Assembly (NCBI RefSeq): GCF_018143015.1
Contig: NC_054742.1
Coordinates: forward strand, 54,073,195-54,137,194
Reading direction: 5' to 3'
Source of the DNA: Lytechinus variegatus
Lineage: Eukaryota > Echinodermata > Echinoidea > Temnopleuroida > Toxopneustidae
DNA length: 64,000 nt
Shown here: positions 10,890 through 21,200 of the stretch, in pieces
Numbering within the stretch: the first letter of the stretch is position 1
Layout: each line of letters opens with the position of its first letter
The notes under the pieces: model-generated
Told to the model about the DNA's origin: nothing
Databases searched by the model: none
What the model saw: the letters and a program-made list of their open reading frames with translations, nothing else
Program-made: the position numbers and the translations under genes

Positions 10890-11000
10890 TTCGATCTCAC
10901 ACATATGAAAAAAAAATAGAACAGCTAAGCCTTGATCACAGGCCAAAATGCCTAACGATTTCTCCGCGGCATTAACAACTCTCGTAAGGGGCGCTCCATT

Positions 11001-11108
11001 TATAAATAGAGTTGCATGAACAGCTGTCTATGGCGACAGAATCGTAGGCAGAATTGTTGCCAGAAGCGTGGGAATTTGGCAGAAAATTCAAGAAAAGAAC
11101 CGGTGAGT
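11001..11108 (+). promoter_or_regulatory. Candidate TATA promoter and noncoding exon with consensus donor
   Basis: TATAAATA lies at 11001-11008. About 95 nt downstream is a full consensus donor GTGAGT (11103-11108). If transcription starts near 11030, the first exon would be about 70 nt and noncoding. It sits on the + strand about 6.8 kb before the WDR37 start codon, so it could be the WDR37 leader exon. Transcript data would be decisive; none is available. Confidence 0.22.
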
Positions 11109-11369
11109 ACCGATTTAAGAGTAATTATATATTCATTAACATTTATTGAATCATAAGAATAAAGATTTTTTACAGAAAGAAAGCTTAGTTCTAAGCTAGG
11201 GCTGCCCAAATGCGCGTGAGTGGAGTCTCAGTTTCTTAACACGGGTAAGTATTGCGGTGTCGCCTAGAGTGGGTAGATTGGGGTCTCGACGTCTCATAGT
11301 AATCTTAATGAAATGTGGAAACGGGAATTATGCACTTACCACGATTATAATTTAGGCCTATATGGATGA

Positions 11370-11641
11370 AGGTCTATCGTCATGATCATGACACACAAAT
11401 GACAAATCCTGACATCGAGGCACAGACTGGAACTTGGACATGTTGGAAGTGGAACCTAAAAAAAAATTAAAACAATTATATAGGATTAGGATATAGCCTC
11501 AGGCTCAGACTCGGTCGGCCATTTAATTTTTGTTTGGAATTTTGAAAGAAGGAGAGGTATCGCAACAGAATTTTTCGTTTATTTGAGGTTCCAGTCTGTG
11601 CCTCAATGTCAGCATTTGTGTGTCACGATCACGATAGACCA
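11370..11641. mobile_element. Foldback element related to the one at 13275-13800
   Basis: GGTCTATCGTCATGATCATG at 11371 faces TCACGATCACGATAGACC ending 11641. GCACAGACTGGAAC faces GTTCCAGTCTGTGC. Interior shares GAAGGAGAG and GAGGTTCCAGTCTGTG with the larger foldback. Diverged arms suggest an older copy. Confidence 0.78.
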
Positions 11642-13260
11642 TCCCAGGCCCAGCGACTCAGTTTTATAATTATGAGGGAAGCAATAAATAGCTCTCCTAG
11701 ATCTTCTAAGGAGAGCGGTAGAGGAGCACTGCAAAAAGCTCTTCTTCAACATACAAAGGGAGCTTTTTGTCCAATTAACATAACAGATGGGGGAAATGTA
11801 TATACTAAAAAGTTACAATCAACAGCCAAAGGAAGTATTTCTAATGGTTTTACAATTTTTTTGTAATTAGATTGTGTGTTATCAAAACCTGTTTGAGTTG
11901 GGTTTTGACTTTGGCTTAAAGTTAAGTCACTGACAATTTTTTTTTTCAGGGGCTCCATTTTAAATTTTTTCGGCAAATTTCGGGGGCTCTTTTTAAATGC
12001 TACTTTTTTGTATTTTGAGGAATACCTGTTCACTTATTAATGAATTATTACTTTTTGTTCAATATTGTATGATTTTTAAAGTTATTTTTCATGCTTAGAA
12101 TCTTGGATGTAGGTGTGTGTTGGTGGATGTGGGTGTGTGGGTGAGTGAGTGTGTGTGACTGTGAGTTGGACGTGGATATAAATGAATTCAATATCTAATT
12201 TCTACTCCATCTATTCCAGTACAATACCCTGTACTCAGCCATGTACATGTAATAAAGGCCCACATCACATCCCCTAACTTTTCCTGAAGTTCTTTGAAAA
12301 CGCAGATCTCCATGAAAATTTCATTTCTCTATTGGGGAGTCTAAATTCGGTGAGAATGTATTCATTAAGAACTTAAATATACATGACAATGAAGAAATCA
12401 TCAAACTTTATTGGCAGTTTTGAATAATATTCATGAAATGTAAACTCTGTCTGAAACAGAAAATCACCATCATTGAGGCCTTAATACTGAGTGAATTGTC
12501 CCCCAGAGCTCTGGCAGAGACAGAGCTCTAACTGGCTAGCTAGTAAAAGCACCAATGCGTAAGCCTGCCGCCAGCCTTGTAAAATAGATGGAGCTTTGTT
12601 TGATGATTTATTGTCTGATATAATACCTCATCCCCTAGAAAAAGAAATTAAATGATTTTTCAGTTATAATTAATAAATAAGGTAACTTATTTTGGAAGTA
12701 AATAAGCCGTTTTGAAAAGCAAAGCCGAATGACAACTCACCAATGCTAGGTTACAAGACTCAGGGATTTATTTCCTGTGTAATTCGAATTATTTAATCAC
12801 AGAATTGTGATATCTGTAGAGGAAACGTGTGCATTCGAAATTGCACATGGTGGTAGTCATAATGAACCCCTATACATGCAACTGTTTCCCGACCGTTGCA
12901 TTGATTTTTTATTCCGTACTTGGTACCATGTGTATGGAAATACGTGGTACAGAAAAAATAACGCAACGTCGGAATTTGAAACCGCGCTACTCGCTATTTT
13001 TAAGGATTATTCATGACTTTGAGTATTGGATTTTGGGTGATTTTTAAATGGTAAGCGGAGCTCGAGCATATTGAGTTGTTATCACTCGGCAATAAGCATG
13101 ATTTTGGGTGATTTCGAGGGCGACTTTAGGCATTTCCGCGCAGGTCAACGATCGCGAGGCGCGCTATTAATCGCGCTACCTAAAATGGATTAAGGCGCGC
13201 ATGTAGCGCGCGATCGCTCTCGCGCGCCTTAAAATCGAATCCCTGCCATCCAGGCATGTA
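11642..13260. other. Intergenic, no gene recognised
   Basis: AT-rich with a GT-rich simple stretch at 12108-12175. From 13100 to 13240 it is CpG- and GCGCGC-rich (for example TAGCGCGCGATCGC), possibly a repeat arm. No conserved exon seen. Confidence 0.5.
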
Positions 13261-13274
13261 GTCATGGTAAGTGC

Positions 13275-13800
13275 TAACCCAGGGAGCACCGGACCACAAA
13301 GCGGTCCAGCGCCCAGGAGCTTACCGTGTATTTACCCATACTCACGGGACAAGGGTAGATTATGGTCAAAATATCTAGCAAGATAAATTGTGAAAACAGA
13401 AATTATGCACTAACATCGATTATATGGATGAAGGACTAACCAGTGGTAGAATCCTGACGTCGTGGCACAGACTGAAACCTAAAAAAAATGAAAAGTTCTC
13501 TCCTCTCCGGTCTCGATCGGCCGTTTTTGTTGTGAATCATAACAAAATGGCCGATCGAGACTGGGGTAGAAGGAGAGAACTTTTCGTTTTTTTGAGGTTC
13601 CAGTCTGTGTATCGATGTCAGGATTCTACCACTCGTTAGTCCTTCATCCATATAATCGATGTTAGTGCATAATTTCTGTTTTCACAATTTATCTTGCTAG
13701 ATATTTTGACCATAATCTACCTTTGTCCCGTGAGTATGGGTAAATACACGGTAAGCTCCTGGGCGCCGGCTCACGTAGCGGTCTGGCGCTCCCTGGGTTA
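13275..13800. mobile_element. 526-bp foldback: giant hairpin with about 250-bp arms
   Basis: Begins TAACCCAGGGAGC and ends GCTCCCTGGGTTA. The arms match almost throughout: ACACGGTAAGCTCCTGGGC, CTACCTTTGTCCCGTGAGTA and TAGTCCTTCATCCATATAAT each have the exact or nearly exact complement in the other arm. Because of this, both arms encode the same short peptide (MDEGLTSGRILTS) on opposite strands. Arm identity implies a recent origin or ongoing gene conversion. No transposase. Confidence 0.92.
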
Positions 13801-13827
13801 GGTAAGTGCATAGTTTCTGTTAAGAGA

Positions 13828-14395
13828 ATTAAACCTTTGCCTTTGGAACAAGATAGCTTGTGTACTAACAGAAAAATCAAAGAAACAGATCAACAAAAGT
13901 TTCAGAAAAATCGGACAAATAATGAGAAAGTTATGAGCATTTGAATATTGCGATCACTAATGCTATGGAGATCCCAATTTGGCAATGCGACAAAGATGTG
14001 TGATGTCAATTGTGAACAACTCTCCCCAAAAGTTTAGTAAATATTTCACTTAAACTGTCTATTTTATCACATTTATCAGTAGATCACATGTTCCTTCTAT
14101 AGGACGGCATGTAATACAGATTTGTAAAAATACATCATGGATAAAGAATCTGTATCACCTTAAGAAAAAGCAAAAAGAGACATTTGGGGGGTATTTTAGA
14201 GTCCATGAAAGTTGTTCTCATGTGACATCATTCTTGTCGCATTGCTAATTGGAGGATCTCCATTGCATTAGTGATTGCAATATTCAAATGCTCATAACTT
14301 TTTCATTTTTGTCAGATTTTTTTCAAACTTTCATTGTTCGTATTCTTTGATTTTTCTGTTTTGACACAAGCCTATTTGTTCCAAAGGTTTCATTC
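13828..14395. mobile_element. Foldback MITE family B, copy 1
   Basis: AAACCTTTGCCTTTGGAAC, ACAGAAAAATCAAAGAA and ATGAGCATTTGAATATTGC in the left arm face TTGTTCCAAAGGTTT, TTCTTTGATTTTTCTGTT and GCAATATTCAAATGCTCAT in the right arm. It directly abuts the foldback at 13275-13800. A related copy is at 60301-60775. Confidence 0.85.
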
Positions 14396-14403
14396 CCCTT
14401 TAT

Positions 14404-14490
14404 GATCACTATTGAGACCCCAATCTACCCCAGTGTCTCCCTCGTTTTGCACGGTCGACTCCTGGGCTCGGGCCTGCTCCCTGGGTAATG
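14404..14490. repeat. Fragment shared with 6930-7010 (inverted)
   Basis: ACCCCAATCTACCCCAGTGT and TCTCCCTCGTTTTGCA correspond to the complement of 6970-7005. CTGCTCCCTGGGTAATGCAC resembles the termini of the foldback at 13275-13800. Confidence 0.6.
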
Positions 14491-14549
14491 CACACAGGGA
14501 TCATAGTCAGTTAGTAGGCCTAAAGAATAGATCTAGAATCTAGTAGGCA

Positions 14550-15573
14550 GGGGCCCGTTTCTCAACACCGTCATAAGTCTAACTTCTTGACTAAATCGGA
14601 GATAGTGAGCTACTTGTCCGCTAACCGTTTCACGAAGCCCTCTTTACCAAGATTGGGTACAACAACCTCACTAAATGTTTATGACACCTCCGGACCCGTC
14701 ATAACTTCTTTCTTAATGACGTAGTGGCATCACGTGGGTAGACTATGACTTGCCAAAGCGCCTAGAAATTCTAAAATGATAATCTTACGTAATCAATCAT
14801 AGAGGTTGAAATTACATCACAAAACAAGTGGGTTAATGCATTCAATGATAACTGTAATACAAAGAAACTGTAAAAACTGTTGGTAAAACGCCACAAAACC
14901 ATTCATTTTGAAATAGAAACATGATTTAATCGATAAAGATTCTACCACGTCAGGCCATCCATAACTGAACTCGTTGCTGTTTTCAGACCCCTATTAAACG
15001 TTGGATCCCATTTTATCTTTAATTTATGCATATAATTTGTCAATATCTTATGTTTCGGTATCAATGATTAAAAATGCTTCTTTAAATTATATTTTGATGC
15101 CGTTTGGAATCGTAAAAGACCGTATAATTATCATTTTACAAAGAAAAGCGTTATGGCTTAATTTCGTAAACTATTAAAATTTGATATCCCGGGGGCACCC
15201 ATCTCAACGTCCACAAGTGATTTTTTAGTCACGAAATGAATTATTCATAATTTAATTTTCTCTGCAATTGAATGCTCCAGTCTTCATGGTCTAAGTGTGT
15301 ATGATGCATAATACACCTGTGCTATTATTTTGAAAAGATTTATTTCCCAATTCATCACAATATTTGCAATTTTGTCATAATTTTCATTTTTGAAAATTAT
15401 GCTATTTTGTGACTAAGGCTACGTCTCGTCTGCTCTTTTTACCGATAGTATCGATATCAAGGTATTCTAGTTAGAAAGCATTTCGAGAAACAGGTTTAGT
15501 AATATTGGAACTAACTCCGTGGTTTGTGGATAAAGATATGACTAACTTGTCCAGGTGTTGAGAAACGGGCCCC
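14550..15573. mobile_element. TIR element with GGGGCCCGTTTCTCAACACC ends
   Basis: Left end AGGGGCCCGTTTCTCAACAC; right end GGTGTTGAGAAACGGGCCCC. The terminal 20 bp are perfectly complementary and further matches (AAGTCTAACTTC) follow. About 1.0 kb, AT-rich interior, no transposase frame. No clear target duplication. Confidence 0.82.
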
Positions 15574-15997
15574 AGGTCCCCAAAAAGCGGCTTATTTCAT
15601 CCTATATTCATGTTGACACCTCTAGAAAGGTTTTGCGTATTTAATATCATTAATAATGAGCTTGAGGTGGACCAACGTGAAAGTCCATAAGTCCAAAACA
15701 CCTATTTTAATTTGGTCATTGCTGCTATTTATAGGCTAGATCTACTGTTCATCAGATTTCATTTTCGGTATCAATGATTCAATCAATGTCAAGAAGAAAA
15801 ATTATTCTTTCAGGTCATGTGTTTGAATTTATGTCATGTAGGTGAAACTTTTGATCTAAAATATGCTACAAAATGATTTCACCTGACAAAAGTTGTCATT
15901 TTTACACTTTATTGTTATTGTTTGAGCCCAAATTATTTTCAGATCATGATAAAAATAATAGTGAATAGTAGCATAGGGACCTGCGGTCTGACTGATC
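15574..15997. other. Intergenic, nothing recognised
   Basis: AT-rich, no conserved frame, no clear repeat structure. Confidence 0.4.
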
Positions 15998-16162
15998 AGG
16001 GGGCCGTTTCATAAAGCTGTTCTTAAGTTAAGAGTGACTTTAAGATCGACTGGTGAACCTTTCTTACGCGCTTAACCATCGCCAATAAATATACCATTTA
16101 CCACAAAAAAGGATCACCAGTCGTTCTTAACTTACGAACAGCTTTATGAACAACCCACCAGG
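15998..16162. mobile_element. 165-bp palindromic MITE, copy 1
   Basis: AGGGGGCCGTTTCATAAAGC start and closing CACCAGG; arms share GCTGTTC.TAAGTTAAGA and GACTGGTGA. Flanked by 3-bp duplication ATC (15995-15997 and 16163-16165). Identical length to the copy at 28315-28479. Confidence 0.9.
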
Positions 16163-16584
16163 ATCGTGTAGGGTGCATGTGATATTGTGATTATTAAACA
16201 AATAATTCCAATTTGAGCTTGGGGATATCACATTTTTGTGATATATACATGTACTCATGAGTTTCATAGGGTGCTAATGCGTGTAGTTGCGCAGCTGTAT
16301 TAGGAAGTTCCACAGTTTAAATAAAATCGATATCATTTTCACCAAATTTGCAGAGAGTTACTTTAGAACCTACATGTATATTTGAAATAGGGTCTATACA
16401 TGTATATGTAAAAATTAACATGGCATGGCAATGGGTTCATGTGCTTGATTTTTGCTATCGAGCTTTGAAGTACCCCTATTTGAAAGGTCTCATAAAACAT
16501 GCAATAAAAGTAATTTTGCATTTTCTGTCAAAATCCATCTAAATTTCACAAAATGTTACATTATACATGTAGTTCGCAATTTAC

Positions 16585-17004
16585 TTAAAGCGACCTTTCA
16601 TTGACAAATCGTGGGGAAATCGAGGCTTATCTCGGCTGCATGCCTGGGGGTGTTATGTAATAGACGCCGGCATGTCTGGGAGGTCTTGAGAGCAATTATA
16701 GACTAACCAACCAGATGTAAACTGTGTGTTTTCACTTTGAATCATGTAACTTTACAGTGGTTATCTATTTTGGTTTAGTAATCAAGAGACCTGCCATGAG
16801 TCTAGGAATTGGGATTGTTGGAAACTGGAACTGCGATGATCCAAAGTAAATAACCATCACGAGTTTGGTCAAATTTGTGCTTTCCGAACTTTTATCGCAT
16901 TAGTCCGACGGGCGCTCATGACGGACGGATCATTTTATGCAAGTCAATTGGCCTTTTGCAAATTTCGTATTTCCCCATGATTTGTCTGTTGCTGGGCTCT
17001 TTAA
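16585..17004. mobile_element. TTAA-bounded MITE
   Basis: TTAAAGCGACCTTTCATTG, then ACAAATCGTGGGGAAAT, faces ATTTCCCCATGATTTGTC then GGGCTCTTTAA. Terminal inverted repeats of about 35 bp within TTAA. Interior has GACGGACGGATC and no ORF. Confidence 0.82.
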
Positions 17005-18008
17005 GATATACATGTAGAATCAACTCAAATTGCTATTTATTTGTTCTTTAAAGAGTAGCAGCTCCATCAATTTTGAAAATAAGGTGTGAAAGATGACAAA
17101 ATATCTTTAAAAAATTTGAAATCTCTTTAACAAATTTATTAAGTACAATAAATCCTGCATTTTATTCAAACCCATGTCATTTTCACCAAGTTTTGCATGG
17201 TTGTAGAGAAAGGTGTACTAAAGAGGTGTGAATATTAAAAATTGAGGGTTCATGTGCTTGTTTTCAAACTATCACCACTTTTGCTGCAGCAAATCTGCTT
17301 TTAAAAACAATAAAAACATGACAACAAGCTTGCATCTACATATAATAATGAAAAATTTTAACCACTATCCCATTTAATCAAAATCAAGGTCATATTTGTC
17401 ATACTTCGCAGCACTGCAGAGTAAAGTATTCTGAAGAGGTACATGTAGAGGCATTTTAATAGTTTCGTAAAATAACACATCAATATTTGCTTTTAAAGTG
17501 CAGATCTATGATCTTTTTTTGACTGGAAAAATCAGCTGATACCTATAGCTGATTACTCACCTGTTTCCTTATTGTGACATCAACGTGCATGGCGTAAAAT
17601 ATGTGCAGATAAGGATGTGCACAAATATAACTGGGGAACGTCCTTAGATGAACCAATATCCAAATTATTCTTAAAGGGAAGTTCACCCTGACTTTGGCTT
17701 AGTTTAACGTTTCTAATAAAAAATTAAAAAAACATTTCAAATATCACCCTCTGTGAAATTTGATTTTGTCTTTGAAATTTGAGGAATTATTGTCCATTTA
17801 ATAAAACTAAAACTATTAAAGAGAAGGAAACAAATAACATTCGGACACATAAGTCACAGTATGTTGCAACGTCAGATCCCATTTGACATGTTTGAGAGCA
17901 TTCTTATTTTCAGAGGAATGTTTGAACAGTGATCGAGTTGTATTGTGGTTTTCAGAATCCTTTGACTGGAATCCATCTCTTCCCTGTGGTCTCATCACCA
18001 ATGTAACG
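17005..18008. other. WDR37 upstream region, with partial TTAA-type repeat
   Basis: AT-rich. TTAAAGGGAAGTTCACCCTG at 17671 is a terminus of the TTAA(AG) class without a partner end. Two possible 3' splice sites (17911-17913 and 17953-17955) precede the WDR37 start codon. Confidence 0.5.
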
Positions 18009-18207
18009 ATGCCGATGGAAGGGAACCTCAAGAAGGGAACCAAGCAGCGTTTATCAATACGTAGCAGGACACAAGAAGCAGACATGCGTACACCCAGGAT
18101 GGCCGAAGATGAGAGTATTCTCCCTCCAGAGATGCGTTCTCGAATCTGGAAACTCTTCAGACAGATTGAGAGGGAACTTGAAGGGATGTATGAAGAAAAC
18201 ATTGCAT
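18009..18207 (+). CDS. WDR37: WDR37 coding exon 1
   Basis: Encodes residues 1-66 plus one base; donor GTAAGT at 18208. Possible acceptors for the 5' UTR part lie at 17913 and 17955, so this exon probably carries about 50-95 nt of untranslated leader. Codes for the conserved helix with motif [14 protein letters not shown]. Confidence 0.93.
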
Positions 18208-21200
18208 GTAAGTTTCAGAGACCTCCCTCCACTATTCAGTAAATATGTACAAGTTGTGGCCCTTGATATTTTGTGCTTTTAAAAGAAAAATAGAATTTGG
18301 AGTAGTCCCTAGATCCTCTTTATTCCAGCAAGTACTTACAGTTTGCAAGTAGTAGTATGTCTTTAGAAATAACTGCTTTCTCATTTTTAATTTTTTTTTT
18401 TTCAAATGAATGTCTGTTTTTCTGGTACTATTTATTTTCTGTTAATATAAACATCAGAGTCTAAGCATGCTCATGAGGCTATTTTCCCCAAAACTTCCCT
18501 TTTTTGTTGCCTTTCTTTGAGAATCATGACTTATTTGGCAAGAGGAAAGGCTTAAAGAGCAGAGCATAACAAAGCAAAACAATACACCATACTGATTTGA
18601 TGTTAAGGATCTTTGATCTTGCAGACCTATGATCATTAGGAATTGGCATAAGTAATATATTCATAATAAAAGCTCTCTTTGTTATTGCCTTATCCGATAT
18701 ACAGTGCAACAGAAAGTGGAGATCCTGACTGATAAGCTTGATGCAATCCAGTCTGGCAAGTCCTTCAGTGAGGCGGGAGCTAGTATTGATGGAGCAGAAA
18801 GCTCATCTAAGCTTAGCGTCAAGAGTAAAGGTATACATTTTAAAAAAGATTTTATGTACATATGAATATAGACCATAAATTCTTAAATTTGATGAGAACA
18901 TTTCAATGTGCCACTTTTTTTTTGGTTATAATTATGCATAAAATGTGTATAGGTTTAAAGACAAATTGAATTTGAATAACCCCCTTTCCCAACAACATCG
19001 TGAATGAATTGATGTTATCTTATACTTAAATGATGTTCTGTATTATTCATGAGACATGAAGTGTAAATTGAAGTCGGGTATGATTGTGACTTTAGAACAG
19101 ATGTAAAATAGGTAGAATCTACCATAAGAAATGACAGGATATCTACATGTATTTGTTGGAAATATGTATTCAATTAAATTAATACAATACAAGGAAGTTT
19201 TATGGATATCTCACAACTAGTGAAAAATACATGAATTCCCATCTTGATTGCATGTAAACTAGATTTTCATTGCAATCTAACATATTGAGGGCTATTTATA
19301 GAGATAATGTATTGCTTGCCAAGTAAATGAATTAACAACAATACTTGGTTTTCAGTTTGCATAGCTGTATTAACTCTGATAAGCCTTTTGATAGTATAAC
19401 AAGTTTTTTTGTAATGCATATTAATCTAAGTTTATTAGTAAACAAAAAAGAAGAATCATTTGGATAATTTGATTTCTTTGATTATATTTTGGTCATTAAA
19501 TCTGTAACAAAATCTTACTGAAAGAATGTAAAGGCAACTTCGATATTTGTTTATTTTGTTTTTTCAGCTTCAAGTCAGCTAAGCCAGCTCATACTAAAGC
19601 CCAAAGCCAAAGGAGCTGGTGGAAAGGTAAGATAAAAAATGAAAATCATTTCTTTTGCATTAACAGTCTACACAATTTCCTTTCTGCTGCTTGACCTACA
19701 ATGTTACATCTCTATCTCCATTAAAAAAAAGAAGAAAATGGGTAGGATATTTTTTAGTGGTTACTGAGCTACACAAATCTGAAGACTATCAAGTCCTGAA
19801 AGTTAGTGCAGGATAAGATTTGATACATAAAGTACTATTGCAATAATTGTAACAATATATGATTCATGTCATACATGTATAGAAGCATTTTTGTTGTAGT
19901 ACTTGAATGAAAATTACACTTCTGATGATAAATTATGATGGCTTCAATATTTGGACATACAAAAGCAAGTAACTTTACCTTTTTTATAGAGAGGATTAAG
20001 ACAGTGAGATAGTAAACAACACTTACTCAATGCAAGAAACTGAGTGCATATTAAAGTGATTGATTAACATTGGTTTGACTTTTAAAAAATCTGAGCTATA
20101 AGGTCACACTTGTCACCTGTGTCTGTGATATGTTACAAAAATGAAGCCCAGAAAAAATTGCGTTCGAAAATGATTATTTAGTGCTTCAAAAATTGAAATA
20201 TAAAGTGACCGGAAACACCATCTTAATTTCATCCCATACACTTATGTGTACTATTTAGGTGTCTATAAGACGCCTATTTACAAAATCGGGGTTTGCCTTG
20301 TAGTTTTAGCTTTTTATTCTCAATAATGGTTGTTTTCAGGGTTTATTAGTTCTAATACATGCACTTGTACACATGTTTCATCTTGGTTTGAGAATTTTTT
20401 TAATCGGCTGCTCACAAAGTTAAACAATACCTTTAAATGTGTGTCAAAGGTACAAGTTTTCTCTCAGTTATTCAGTGGGCTATTTCTCGTTATTTTTTTT
20501 TCAGACTGTGTTTAGTTTCAAAGGTACAAGTAGCACTGGTTGTCAGCTGATGCATCATTATAATGGACACAGTGATGGGGTATGGGAAGTCAGTGTGTCA
20601 AGAGGGGAAGCTCCACTTCTTGCTACAGCTTCTGCAGGTAATATTAACCTGTTGAATACTGAATTCTATCATTCCCATAGGCTGTTTACATGGGTCACCA
20701 GGTTCCAGTTGGCAATGGGTTAAAACAAATATTAAATGATAAGATATAACATGTGAGTGTGTGTGAGTGTGTGTAATTGCTAATTGGTTACAAGCAAAGT
20801 TTTGTTTTTGTTTACATTATAATGTCTAGCTTTATATGTGCATGTGTACTTTTAAAGTACTTGTTAATAAGGGGGATTACCCAGATAGTTATCCCCCTCA
20901 GTACGATGTTCATATGTATGCTGATATTGTACACTTTTATTTAATTGACTGTGGACATCAATAAAGTGAAATTAAATTACTTCCCCCAATTATCGCAATT
21001 TTTCTAAAGCATATAGGAGTTATGTAAAATGAGTACTTAAGTGTGTGATATCCCAGAGGATACTCTATGAGCTCAACTGTATTCAAATATTTCTGCTAAG
21101 AATGCAAATTCTAGGCCATGGCCCTCTTTCTTCATCATTACATGTATGTGAAGAGACCATCATACTATCATTGTAGCTGTCTATTTTATCTTGCTACAAA

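Noticed and set aside
13424-13651. Two 71-codon frames with the same N-terminal peptide on opposite strands
   Set aside because: They are the two arms of the 526-bp hairpin read from each side. Symmetry, not coding selection, explains the match.
20060-20330. Intron 3 stretch of WDR37 that feels like a dispersed repeat (ATAAAGTGACCGGAAACACC and nearby)
   Set aside because: Only one copy is present in this window and no ends or target duplication could be defined, so it is not listed as an element.
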